Assembly: GCA_958346935.1 (NCBI GenBank)
Contig: CATVTM010000055.1
Location: forward strand, 1-13,438
Direction of reading: 5' to 3'
Source: an uncultured Collinsella sp.
GTDB taxonomy: Bacteria; Actinomycetota; Coriobacteriia; Coriobacteriales; Coriobacteriaceae
Length of the DNA: 13,438 nucleotides
Shown: positions 1-7,657 of the stretch, piece after piece
Position numbering within the stretch: position 1 is the stretch's first letter
Layout: every line of letters begins with the position of its first letter
Notes under the pieces: generated by a model
Told to the model about the DNA's origin: nothing
The model's input: only the letters and a program-made list of their open reading frames with translations
Database searches by the model: none
Made by a program: the position numbers and the translations under genes

Positions 1-17
1 GCAGTTTCTACATTCAT
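1..17 (-). CDS. 5' end of an unidentified leftward gene (partial)
   Basis: Only the first five codons and part of a sixth lie in the window, reading Met-Asn-Val-Glu-Thr from an ATG at 17-15. The start is supported by a perfect AGGAGG Shine-Dalgarno at 27-22, four bases upstream of the ATG. The gene is divergent from the methyltransferase at 285, so the 267 bases between them hold both promoters. Product unknown; five residues are too few to assign a family. Confidence 0.6.
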
Positions 18-66
18 GGTTCCTCCTATGTGATGCCAGCCGTGCCGCCGGACCGTTTTTGTTCTT

Positions 67-76
67 AAGGCGCCTT
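67..76. promoter_or_regulatory. Perfect 10-bp palindrome in divergent intergenic region
   Basis: AAGGCGCCTT is a perfect palindrome about 50 bases upstream of the leftward gene start and about 210 bases upstream of the rightward methyltransferase. It is the only clear dyad in this stretch and could be an operator for the leftward gene. A 10-bp palindrome in GC-rich DNA can occur by chance, so this is weak. Confidence 0.2.
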
Positions 77-208
77 GCACAGTTAAAAATCTATCCGCCA
101 CCGCCAAAAACATGCCACCTATTCTAGTGAGATTTTTGACAACCGGCGGTTGCGGGTGCATATGAGCTGCGGAAATGTGTCCAAACAAAGCAATGACCCG
201 TAGCTTGG

Positions 209-238
209 TTGTCCCCGTTGCGGCGTTAACGGTAGTAT
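209..238 (+). promoter_or_regulatory. Candidate promoter of the Trm9-like methyltransferase
   Basis: TTGTCC at 209-214 (4 of 6 to TTGACA) is followed after 18 bases by TAGTAT at 233-238 (4 of 6 to TATAAT), which would start transcription near 245, just ahead of the Shine-Dalgarno at 268. A short inverted repeat, CCGTT at 215-219 and AACGG at 228-232, lies in the spacer. An alternative upstream is a perfect TTGACA at 136-141 with CATATG at 159-164 (17-base spacer), whose -10 is poor. Confidence 0.35.
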
Positions 239-284
239 GGTCGTACTGTTTATTCCGCACCGCCAACGGAGGGAGTTCCGCGCC

Positions 285-1157
285 GTGAACCGCGATTTCG
301 CCTCATCGCTCATCCAGCTCAACAACACGTTCTATCGCGAGCACTCCGCCTCCTTCTCCGATACGCGCCAGGCCCCGTGGCCCGGCTGGGTGCGCACCAT
401 GGACATCGCGCTCGGGCAGCTCGACGTCGCCACGATCGAGCATCCCGTCCGCGTCTTCGATCTTGCCTGCGGCAATATGCGATTCGAGAATTTTGCCGCC
501 GGCGGCGCACTTGCCGCCAAGGGCGTCGACGGCGCAAACCCCTCGGCAGATGCCAGCTGCCCGTTTGAGTTCTATGGTGTCGACTCGTGTCAAGATTTGG
601 CTATCGATGCACATGGCCATGCCCTGCGCATTCCCAACCTGCACTTCCAGGAGCTCGACGTGCTCGACGCCCTCATGAAGCTCAACCCCGCCGAGACGCC
701 CGACGTGCTTTTCGACGCCCCGCTCGCCGACATCTCGGTCTGCTTTGGCTTTATGCACCACGTGCCGTCGTGCGAGTACCGCGTACGCGTACTCGACGCC
801 CTGGTGCGGCAGACGCGCCCGGGCGGCATCATCGCCATCAGCTTTTGGGAGTTTATGAACGACGAGCGCATGGCGCGCAAGGCCATTCGAGCCGAAGCCC
901 GCGCCGAGCTCACCCCGCCGTTTGAGGGTTACGATTCCGCACAGTTTGAAGCCGGCGACCACCTCATCGGCTGGCAAAACGACCGCCACGCCTACCGCTA
1001 TTGCCATCACTTTGACGATCAGCAGATCACCGACCTGGTGCGCGGCGTCCGTACGTTCTACAAGAGCGGCGAGGTCCCCGTGCGCGAGCTTGAGCGCTTC
1101 CATGCCGACGGTCGTAGCGGCGAGCTCAACCGCTATGTGATTCTCAAGCGCCTGTAG
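285..1157 (+). CDS. Class I SAM-dependent methyltransferase, Trm9/ALKBH8-like
   Basis: A 290-residue protein. The GTG at 285 is chosen because a GGAGGGAG Shine-Dalgarno lies at 268-275, nine bases upstream, whereas the in-frame ATG at 237 has no ribosome binding site and overlaps the likely -10 box. Visible motifs: FSDTRQAPWPGW at residues 24-35; SAM-binding motif I VFDLACGNMRF at 58-68; acidic YGVD ending at D100; CFGFMHHVP at 153-161; RPGG at 178-181; GDHLIGW at 224-230 and RYCHHF at 238-243. The FSxTRxxPWP block and the GD-x-L-x-x-W plus RY-x-H-x-F blocks are what I know from eukaryotic Trm9 and ALKBH8, which methylate the wobble-uridine side chain of tRNA. The next gene is also a tRNA methyltransferase, which fits an RNA substrate. 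Methyltransferase is near certain; the tRNA substrate is inference, and another small or macromolecular substrate is possible. Confidence 0.9.
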   Translation: MNRDFASSLIQLNNTFYREHSASFSDTRQAPWPGWVRTMDIALGQLDVATIEHPVRVFDLACGNMRFENFAAGGALAAKGVDGANPSADASCPFEFYGVDSCQDLAIDAHGHALRIPNLHFQELDVLDALMKLNPAETPDVLFDAPLADISVCFGFMHHVPSCEYRVRVLDALVRQTRPGGIIAISFWEFMNDERMARKAIRAEARAELTPPFEGYDSAQFEAGDHLIGWQNDRHAYRYCHHFDDQQITDLVRGVRTFYKSGEVPVRELERFHADGRSGELNRYVILKRL

Positions 1158-1194
1158 GCACCGACGACTCGCCGCCGAGCCGCACCACATCTTT

Positions 1195-1218
1195 CGGGCA
1201 ATCTATGCCCGCCCTTTT
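1195..1218 (+). terminator. Short rho-independent-type terminator
   Basis: CGGGCA at 1195-1200 pairs with TGCCCG at 1206-1211 around a five-base loop, followed by CCC and TTTT at 1215-1218. It lies 38 bases after the methyltransferase stop and before trmB. The stem is only 6 bp and the T-tract is short, so some read-through into trmB is likely. Confidence 0.45.
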
Positions 1219-1274
1219 CAACCCATTGACGGAACGCGCGGCCATGCGTTTCGCATTTATGACCAAGGAGCCTC

Positions 1275-2114
1275 ATGGGAGCCGTCCACGTTCGCACGCC
1301 TAAGAACTTTGTGCTCGAGAAGCGCCTGGAGCGCTACGCCGATGCGATCGAGACGAACCCCGAGGCTTATGCCGGAGATTGGCGCGAGGCTTGCGCGCCA
1401 GCTGGCAGCAAGCCCTTCGAACACCTTCACCTGGATCTTGGCTGTGGCAAGGGAACCTATCTGGTCGAGCGCGCCCACCGCGAGCCCGACACCCTCTTTA
1501 TCGGCATGGACCAGGAGCCCATCTGCATCGCCTATGCCGCGCAGAAAATCTGCGAACAGGGGCTATCCAACGCACTCGTCCTGCCCCGAGGCGCCGCATC
1601 GCTGCCACAGCTGTTTGCCGCAGGCGAGCTCGATGCCATCACCATTAACTTTCCCACGCCGCAGCCCAAGGCCAAGTACGCTAAAAAACGACTCGTCCAT
1701 GTCGACCATCTGATGCTCTACCGCCCGCTCTTTTCAGCCGGCGCTACCGTCACGCTGCGCACCGATAGCAAGCCATTGCGCGACTACGCCCTGGGGCAGT
1801 TTGCCGCGGCCGGCTACGACACGCTTTGGGTAAGCGATGACGTGCGCTGCGACCATCCCGAGCATCCCGAGACCGAATACGAGCGCCGCACGCGCGAGAT
1901 GGGTGCCGTCGTCTACGGCATTTGCGCCACACCCGGCGAGCAGCCTACCGAAGAGCAGCTCGCAGCAGGCCGAGCGCAGGAGCAAAGCCTTGCGTGCTAC
2001 CTGCCCGAAAACCTCGATGAGCTCGCCTATGTACCTCTGGGTATGGAAGAGGCCGTTGAGAACTTTAAAAACCGCGCCCGCAAGGGCAAAAAGCGCCTGC
2101 CTCAGGAACGCTAG
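1275..2114 (+). CDS. trmB: tRNA (guanine-N7-)-methyltransferase, divergent TrmB
   Basis: A 279-residue protein; the ATG at 1275 follows AAGGAG at 1265-1270 by four bases. It is expected to make m7G46 in the tRNA variable loop using SAM. Motif I HLDLGCGKGTY runs from residue 52, FIGMDQEP is at 75-82, and the TrmB signature region ITINFPTPQPK is at 122-132 followed by KKRLVHVDHL. TEYERRTREMG at 200-210 matches the C-terminal T-x-Y-E motif. The usual signature is F-P-D-P-W-P-K; here the Asp is Thr128 and the Trp is Gln130, so a normally conserved acidic residue is missing. Some 65 residues follow the TEYE motif, a longer tail than in the E. coli enzyme. The gene follows the Trm9-like methyltransferase. 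A TTGACG lies at 1226-1231 but I see no good -10 after it. The family is clear; the exact activity is less certain because of the altered motif. Confidence 0.83.
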   Translation: MGAVHVRTPKNFVLEKRLERYADAIETNPEAYAGDWREACAPAGSKPFEHLHLDLGCGKGTYLVERAHREPDTLFIGMDQEPICIAYAAQKICEQGLSNALVLPRGAASLPQLFAAGELDAITINFPTPQPKAKYAKKRLVHVDHLMLYRPLFSAGATVTLRTDSKPLRDYALGQFAAAGYDTLWVSDDVRCDHPEHPETEYERRTREMGAVVYGICATPGEQPTEEQLAAGRAQEQSLACYLPENLDELAYVPLGMEEAVENFKNRARKGKKRLPQER

Positions 2115-2213
2115 TACCGCGCGCCCATTTCCTGCATTTTCTCGCGCGCTGGCACCCCGCGCCGCCGCTACGCCATAATAGTTGGCGGACAAACGGCGAG
2201 AGAAAGCAACCAC

Positions 2214-4895
2214 ATGGCACAGACCACGACAGATACCGCCGCCAGCACCGTCTCCGGCGCCGGCGCTGCCAGCTCATTCTCGGGCGGCACGGGAACCGAA
2301 GCCGAGTTCGGCTCGCTCGGCGCGCTCTCCCCCACCTGGTGGGAGCCCGAGGACGGCAGCGAGCCCGAACCGTGGCTCACGCCCGATCAGGCCTTCGAGC
2401 GCTTCTTTGAATGGACGAGCGATCGCGGCATTGAGCTGTGGGATCACCAAGAAGAGGCTCTCATGGACCTGGCAGCCGGCGATCACGTCATTTTGGGCAC
2501 ACCGACCGGATCGGGCAAATCGCTCGTCGCACTGGGCATGCTCTTTATGGGTATGGCACAGGGCAAGCGCTGCTACTACACGGCCCCCATCAAGGCCTTG
2601 GTCAGCGAAAAGTTCTTCGACCTGGTGCAGGTACTCGGTCGCGATAACGTCGGCATGATCACCGGCGACACGCATATCAACACCAAAGCGCCCGTCATCT
2701 GCTGCACGGCCGAAATCCTTGCCAACGACGCACTGCGCGAGGGCGAAGATGCCGATGTCGGCTGCGTGGCCATGGACGAGTTCCACTACTTTGCCGACCC
2801 CGACCGCGGCTGGGCCTGGCAGGTGCCGCTGCTCACCCTGCCTCACACGCAATTCATGCTCATGAGCGCCACGCTCGGCGATGTCACCGCGATCGCCGCC
2901 TCGCTCGAGGAACACACCGGCGCTACCTGCGACTTGGTCGTCGATGCCCCGCGTCCCGTTCCGCTGAGCTACGACTATGTGACGACCTCCCTCGAGGGCA
3001 CGGTCGAGCTCGCCATGCGCCGCGGCGAGGCCCCGCTCTATATCGTGCACTTTAGCCAGGACGCCGCACTTGCGACGGCGCAATCCCTCGCCAATTTTGG
3101 CATCGCCAGCAAGGAGCAGCGCGAGGCCATTAAGGAAGCCGCCAAGGGCACGAGCTTCTCCACGGCCTTTGGCAAGATTCTCAAGCGCCTGCTTGGATGC
3201 GGCGTCGGCGTGCACCATGCTGGCATGTTGCCGCGCTATCGCCTGCTGGTCGAGCGCCTGGCGCAGCAGGGCCTACTGCCCGTCATTTGCGGCACCGACA
3301 CACTCGGCGTCGGCATCAACGTGCCCATCCACACCGTGGTCCTCACCGCGCTCACCAAGTTCGACGGCTACAAGATGCGTCGTCTGCGCGCCCGCGAGTT
3401 TCATCAGATTGCCGGTCGTGCCGGCCGCTCGGGCTTTGACACCGAGGGTATGGTCATCGCCGAGGCCCCGGAGCACGAGATCGAGAACGCCAAGCTCATG
3501 GCCAAGGCAGGCGACGACCCCAAGAAGCTCCGCAAGATTAAAAAGAAGAAGGCCCCCGAGGGTTTTGTCACCTGGAACAAGCAGACCTTTGAGCGCCTAA
3601 TCGAGACGCAGCCCGAAACGCTCAAGCCGCGCCTTCGCATCACACACTCCATGGTGATTAGCGTGGTCGAGCAGGGCGGCGACGCCCGCGCCCGCGTGCA
3701 CGACCTCATCGAGACAAGCCTGCAAACGCCCGAGGAAAAGGCAAAGCTCGAGGTTCGTGCCGACGAGATCTTTGCCACGCTCATCGACTCCGGCGTCGTC
3801 GTGCGCACCGAAGTGCCACCCGCACCCGACGCCCCGACTGACGCCGCGCCGGACATCGACTACGCGCTGACGGTCGACCTGCCCGAGGACTTTGCGCTCG
3901 ATCAGCCGCTCTCGCCGTTTTTACTTGCCGCGCTGGAACTGCTCGACCCCGAGAGTGAGACCTATACCATGGACCTCATCTCGATGGTCGAGGCAACGCT
4001 CGAGGATCCCAAGCAGGTGCTACGCGCACAGGAGCGCGCCGCACGCGATCGCGCTATGGCCGAGATGAAGGCCGACGGCATCGAATATGAGGAGCGCTTG
4101 GAGCGCATTCAAGACGTCACGTACGAAAAGCCGCTCGAGGATTTGCTCGACGCCGCCTTTGACAAGTACTGCCAGGAAGTACCCTGGGCAAACGACTACC
4201 AGCTCTCTCCCAAGAGCGTTCTGCGCGATATGCTAGAAAGCGCGAGCGATTTTAAGGGCTACATTCAAAAGCTCGGCATCGCCCGCTCCGAGGGCATTTT
4301 GCTGCGCTACCTGGCAGAAGCCTATCGTTCACTCGACCGCACCGTGCCCATCGAGAAGCGCGACGAGCGCCTGCGCGACATTATCTCGTGGCTGGGCTTT
4401 GTGGTGCGTTCGGTGGACTCGAGCCTGGTGGACGAGTGGGAGAACGCCGGCAACCCCGCTGCACTCGACGCCGCACCGCCGCAGGGCATCGACGAAGTCG
4501 TGGCAGACCGCCGTGGCTGTACCCTGCTGGTGCGCAACGCACTCTTCCGCCGCGTGGCCCTTGCCGCTCGCGAGCGCGTTCGCGACCTGGGCGAACTCGA
4601 CGACGACTGGGGCATGAGCGAGATCCGCTGGCAAAAGGCGCTCGATGCCTACCACGAGCAGCACGAGGAGATCCTCACCGACGGAGATGCCCGCAGTGCC
4701 GCGATGTTTTCCATCGATGAGTCCGACGAGAAGACCGCGCACGTATGGCACGTGCACCAGATCTTTGCCGACGAGGACGGCGACCACGATTTTGGCATCC
4801 TGGGCGATGTCGATCTGGACGCCACGCAAGACGGCGGCGAGGTCATCTTCAAAAACTACCGCGTCGGCTTTTTCGAGGACCTGCTCGAGGACTAG
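2214..4895 (+). CDS. DEAD/DEAH-box (Ski2-like) helicase with DUF3516 C-terminal region
   Basis: An 893-residue superfamily 2 helicase. Residues 1-60 are low-complexity and probably disordered. Motif I (Walker A) GTPTGSGKS is at 95-103, Ia YTAPIKALV at 122-130, motif II MDEFH at 187-191 (DEFH rather than DEAH), motif III MSAT at 217-220, HHAGMLPRYR at 334-343, motif V GTDTLGVGINVP at 360-371 and motif VI HQIAGRAGRSGFDTEG at 397-412. This pattern is that of Ski2/HelY-like RNA helicases. The remaining ~470 residues are charged and helical and match my knowledge of DUF3516, a region of unknown function attached to such helicases in actinobacteria. ATP-driven RNA (or DNA) unwinding is expected; the substrate is unknown. 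The Shine-Dalgarno is weak (GAGAG at 2198-2202), and a CATAAT at 2174-2179 could be a -10 box with no good -35. It converges on the DUF2130 gene. Confidence 0.92.
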   Translation: MAQTTTDTAASTVSGAGAASSFSGGTGTEAEFGSLGALSPTWWEPEDGSEPEPWLTPDQAFERFFEWTSDRGIELWDHQEEALMDLAAGDHVILGTPTGSGKSLVALGMLFMGMAQGKRCYYTAPIKALVSEKFFDLVQVLGRDNVGMITGDTHINTKAPVICCTAEILANDALREGEDADVGCVAMDEFHYFADPDRGWAWQVPLLTLPHTQFMLMSATLGDVTAIAASLEEHTGATCDLVVDAPRPVPLSYDYVTTSLEGTVELAMRRGEAPLYIVHFSQDAALATAQSLANFGIASKEQREAIKEAAKGTSFSTAFGKILKRLLGCGVGVHHAGMLPRYRLLVERLAQQGLLPVICGTDTLGVGINVPIHTVVLTALTKFDGYKMRRLRAREFHQIAGRAGRSGFDTEGMVIAEAPEHEIENAKLMAKAGDDPKKLRKIKKKKAPEGFVTWNKQTFERLIETQPETLKPRLRITHSMVISVVEQGGDARARVHDLIETSLQTPEEKAKLEVRADEIFATLIDSGVVVRTEVPPAPDAPTDAAPDIDYALTVDLPEDFALDQPLSPFLLAALELLDPESETYTMDLISMVEATLEDPKQVLRAQERAARDRAMAEMKADGIEYEERLERIQDVTYEKPLEDLLDAAFDKYCQEVPWANDYQLSPKSVLRDMLESASDFKGYIQKLGIARSEGILLRYLAEAYRSLDRTVPIEKRDERLRDIISWLGFVVRSVDSSLVDEWENAGNPAALDAAPPQGIDEVVADRRGCTLLVRNALFRRVALAARERVRDLGELDDDWGMSEIRWQKALDAYHEQHEEILTDGDARSAAMFSIDESDEKTAHVWHVHQIFADEDGDHDFGILGDVDLDATQDGGEVIFKNYRVGFFEDLLED

Positions 4896-4916
4896 CCGAA
4901 CAGAATGGGACGAAAC

Positions 4917-4957
4917 GAAGCGGGGCCGCTGGCGATGTTGCCAGCGGCCCCGCTTTT
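4917..4957 (+). terminator. Strong terminator, possibly bidirectional, between convergent genes
   Basis: A 13-bp perfect stem (4921-4933 with 4940-4952, six-base loop GATGTT) is extended by three to four further pairs to 4917 and 4956. On the + strand it ends in CTTTT at 4953-4957, 22 bases after the helicase stop. Read leftward it follows the DUF2130 stop (4975) by about 20 bases but has only a broken T-tract, so it terminates the helicase strongly and the DUF2130 gene perhaps. Confidence 0.85.
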
Positions 4958-4974
4958 GCACTATCCGCTATGCC

Positions 4975-6732
4975 CTATTCGGCATCCTCGACCTCATACG
5001 AATCCGCCTCGGCTGGCGCATCGCTTGTCTCCGGCGCAGCCTCGCGCGCCTCGTCAAACGCCGCCTTCATGGTCTTGTTGCCCCACGTGAGCTTGCGAAT
5101 GGTAAGATCATCGGCCTTCTTGTTAGCTAGGCGCAGGTTGTTCTCGGAGGACAGCAACGCCTCCTTGGTTTTCTGCAGATGGCTAATCGTCTTGTCGATT
5201 TCATCGATCGCCGTTTGGAACTTGCGACTCGCGATCTCGTAGTTGCGGCCGAAATCGTTCTTGAACTTCTCCATCTTGGCTTCGAAGTTCGTGACATCGA
5301 TATTCTGCTGCTTGTACTCCGCCAGCTCCTGCTTATAGCGAAGCGAACCCATGGCAGCATTGCGCAGCAGCGTTATGATGGGAATGAAGAACTGCGGGCG
5401 GATCACATACATCTTCTCGTAGCGATAGCTCACGTCCACGATTCCCGCGTTGTAAAGCTCGCTCTCGGGCTCGAGCAGCGTGCAGAGCACCGCATACTCG
5501 CAGCCTTTCTGGCGACGATCGTGATCGAGCTTCTTAAAGAAATCCTCGTTCTTGTGTTTGGTCGCGGTTTCGTCGTTCTCGTTTTTCATCTCGAACATAA
5601 TCGAAATGACCTCGTTGCCGCTCGCATCGCATTCACGGAAAATGAAGTCGCCCTTGGTGCCCTCGGACGCATCGTTATCTTTCTCGAAGTACGCGTTAGG
5701 AAACGCCGTCATACGCAGACGGTTAAACTCGGTCTCGCAGTGCTGTTCGAGCGACTCGCCCACCATCTTGGTGGACAGGCGGACCTTCATGTCCTTAAGG
5801 CGCTCGATCTCTTCATCCTTGTAGCGAATCAGGTCATCGCTCGCGCGCTTGGCCTGCGCAAGCTCGAGCTCATGTGCTGCCTTGGCCTGCTCTTCGCGCG
5901 AATCGCGCACCGCCAGCTCGCTCGTCAGTTTGGCACGCGCCTCATCGCGCTCTCGTTCCGCCGCGGCGACCGCCTCTGACAGGTTCATTTTTGCCATCAG
6001 TTCCTGCTCGCGCAGCTGGGCGCGCAGCCCCTCGGCCTCTTGCTCGGACTGAGCCTTTGCGGCGGAAAGCTTCTCCTGTACCGTCGCGCGGTAGTCAGCA
6101 AGTGCGCGCTCGGCCTCGCTGCGAGCGGCATCGAGCTCACGCTGCGACTCGGCCGCGGCAGCGGCAAGCGCCATCTCCTGGGCCTTGTCCGCCGCAGCAA
6201 GCTTGGCCTGCAGCTCGGCAATCTGGGCATCACGTGCAGCTACATCGTTTTGAGCAGCATTGCGCGCCGCCGACTCGGCAAGCTTGGCTTCGTCATCCTT
6301 GCGCCCCAGCTGCGCACGCAAGTTGTCGATTTCGCGCTGGAGCTCGGCGTTCTCCTTTTGAGCGTCGGCACGGGCCTCAACCGCCGCGCGCTGGCTTGCA
6401 CTCTCGCGCTCTGCGGCAGCGCCCTCGAGCTTGGCACGCAATTCGGCAAGCTCGGCATCACGCTTGGCAACCTCTTGTGCCAGCTCCTGAGCCGCGGCGT
6501 TTTTCTGCTCGGCAAGTTGAGCGCTACGCTGAGACTCCACCTCCTGCAGGGCGGCCGTCGAACGAGAGCGCTCAAGCTCCAACGCCTGCTCCCCCTCACG
6601 CTGGACGGCCTTTACACGCTCATCAAGATCGCGCGAGAACTCGGCATCGCGCACCTGCTTGACGATATCCGCATAACCGGACGCATCGACCTTAAAAACT
6701 TCGCCGCAATGCGGGCACTTGATCTCGTTCAT
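4975..6732 (-). CDS. DUF2130 protein: CxxC, coiled coil, PD-(D/E)XK-like core
   Basis: A 585-residue cytosolic protein with no signal peptide or membrane segment. It starts at the ATG ending at 6732, with GAGGAG at 6743-6738 five bases upstream. Residues 4-10 are IKCPHCG, a zinc-ribbon-like CxxC knuckle, but no second CxxC pair is seen. Residues 25-320 are a long Ala/Glu/Arg/Lys-rich coiled coil. Residues 325-460 form a compact core with GTKGDFIF (D362) and IMFEMKNE (E381, K383), the D...E-x-K spacing of PD-(D/E)XK nucleases; this is the region I recognise as DUF2130. A second helical stretch follows and the tail is acidic. The layout resembles RmuC-type proteins (coiled coil plus nuclease fold), so a role in DNA processing or repair is plausible, but no function has been shown that I know of. 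It converges on the helicase and has its own candidate promoter. Confidence 0.85.
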   Translation of the reverse strand: MNEIKCPHCGEVFKVDASGYADIVKQVRDAEFSRDLDERVKAVQREGEQALELERSRSTAALQEVESQRSAQLAEQKNAAAQELAQEVAKRDAELAELRAKLEGAAAERESASQRAAVEARADAQKENAELQREIDNLRAQLGRKDDEAKLAESAARNAAQNDVAARDAQIAELQAKLAAADKAQEMALAAAAAESQRELDAARSEAERALADYRATVQEKLSAAKAQSEQEAEGLRAQLREQELMAKMNLSEAVAAAERERDEARAKLTSELAVRDSREEQAKAAHELELAQAKRASDDLIRYKDEEIERLKDMKVRLSTKMVGESLEQHCETEFNRLRMTAFPNAYFEKDNDASEGTKGDFIFRECDASGNEVISIMFEMKNENDETATKHKNEDFFKKLDHDRRQKGCEYAVLCTLLEPESELYNAGIVDVSYRYEKMYVIRPQFFIPIITLLRNAAMGSLRYKQELAEYKQQNIDVTNFEAKMEKFKNDFGRNYEIASRKFQTAIDEIDKTISHLQKTKEALLSSENNLRLANKKADDLTIRKLTWGNKTMKAAFDEAREAAPETSDAPAEADSYEVEDAE

Positions 6733-6762
6733 AGCAGCTCCTCGATGGACGCAAATTTCAAC

Positions 6763-6792
6763 CTTCTACACTCTACCGCGCCACGCAGACAA
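6763..6792 (-). promoter_or_regulatory. Candidate promoter of the DUF2130 gene
   Basis: Read leftward, TTGTCT (6792-6787) is followed after 18 bases by TAGAAG (6768-6763), each 4 of 6 to consensus. Transcription would start about 25 bases before the ATG. The -35 overlaps the T-tract of the upstream gene's terminator. Moderate to weak. Confidence 0.3.
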
Positions 6793-6825
6793 AAAAGGCG
6801 CCGCAGCCATAATGGCAACGGCGCC
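6791..6825 (-). terminator. Rho-independent terminator after the ChbG-type gene
   Basis: Read leftward, GGCGCCG (6825-6819) pairs with CGGCGCC (6803-6797), with an inner GCC/GGC pairing, and is followed at once by six Ts (6796-6791). It lies 46 bases past the deacetylase stop and would end the antiterminator-PTS-deacetylase transcription unit. Confidence 0.8.
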
Positions 6826-6871
6826 AAATCCACCGCGAGGGTGCCTATCCCCTTTGTGATGGCTTGGGTCC

Positions 6872-7636
6872 TTACAGGTCGCGGTAGTCGATCAGGCGAA
6901 GATCGGATTGAGACTCAAGCCAAGCGCGAAGCTCGGGGTCGATCAGCGCATCGACTTCCTTGGTGCGATCGGTCGTAAGCGAGCTGTTCTCCAAGATAAA
7001 ACGATCGAGATAGCCCGGATGGCACACAAAGACGACCGTCTCGCCGTCCGCCATCTCGCGAACCGTCCGCATAATCGAGTCCTTGGGTTCGTAGCCCGGC
7101 TCCATCGAGTGCATCACCATGCGCAGGTCGGTGGCACCGCAACGCACAACCGCCGTGGGGTCGAAGCTCGCCTTCTGTTCCTTAAGGCCCAGTTCCTGAG
7201 CAACCGCCGAGATCGCTCGGTTAAGGTTTTTGCTCATGACGGCATGGGCCTCAAAGTAATCGGGTTCGCGGCCCACAATCTCTACAAAGCGGTCATGCTG
7301 CGCGCGGATCTCGATGCAGGCCTCATCAAAGTCGATCAGTTCTTCGCCGCGCTTAAAATGCTCGCGGAAGGTACGGCTGCTATGGAACTCACCGCTCTCG
7401 TTGAGCATACTCGGAATGAGCTCCGGGTCGGCACACGGCTTGCCCAGGCACACGTTGGTATGCTGGCCCACCGCAATGCCGGCGTCCGCCACGAGCGACC
7501 AGCCACGCTCGGCCTCGGGCATATTGGGCATAAGTCCCGCCGAGCGCACCAGGCCCTCATTGATACTGCGGGCAATCCCCAGGTTAACGGCATACGAATA
7601 ACCGATATCGTCGGCACGAATGAGCAATTGCTTCAT
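6872..7636 (-). CDS. ChbG/HpnK-family carbohydrate deacetylase (YdjC-like)
   Basis: A 254-residue metal-dependent deacetylase. The ATG ending at 7636 is preferred over the one at 7648: it has a G-rich GGGGGT five bases upstream, and family members begin directly with the first strand, as in MKQLLIRADDIGY here. Probable metal ligands are D10 in RADD (usual form NADDFG), H59 in GQHTN and H131 in YFEAHAV; VCHPGY at 204-209 is the conserved C-terminal histidine motif. ChbG removes an acetyl group from chitobiose-6-phosphate or chitobiose; relatives act on other N-acetylated sugars. The PTS permease lies immediately upstream, 77 bases away, which suggests the deacetylase acts on the phosphorylated sugar it imports. 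No glycosidase is in the unit. The substrate is inference. Confidence 0.85.
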   Translation of the reverse strand: MKQLLIRADDIGYSYAVNLGIARSINEGLVRSAGLMPNMPEAERGWSLVADAGIAVGQHTNVCLGKPCADPELIPSMLNESGEFHSSRTFREHFKRGEELIDFDEACIEIRAQHDRFVEIVGREPDYFEAHAVMSKNLNRAISAVAQELGLKEQKASFDPTAVVRCGATDLRMVMHSMEPGYEPKDSIMRTVREMADGETVVFVCHPGYLDRFILENSSLTTDRTKEVDALIDPELRAWLESQSDLRLIDYRDL

Positions 7637-7657
7637 ATTGACCCCCATCTACGGAAA

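Noticed and set aside
237..284. Upstream ATG start for the methyltransferase
   Set aside because: It overlaps the likely -10 box and lacks a ribosome site; GTG at 285 has GGAGGG at proper distance.
303..1190. 295-codon open frame opposite the methyltransferase
   Set aside because: It lies wholly antisense to a gene with clear SAM-binding motifs, has no recognisable domain or ribosome site, and is the usual by-product of GC-rich codon bias.
2274..3218. 314-codon open frame opposite the helicase
   Set aside because: It is antisense to helicase motifs I-IV and has no family features.
5179..5979. 266-codon open frame opposite the DUF2130 gene
   Set aside because: Antisense to the nuclease-like core; the Leu/Ala/Arg-rich translation is a mirror of Glu/Lys/Ala codons.
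6040..6978. 312-codon + strand frame across the coiled coil and intergenic region
   Set aside because: It runs through a coiled-coil mirror, a terminator and a promoter, and has no ribosome site or domain.
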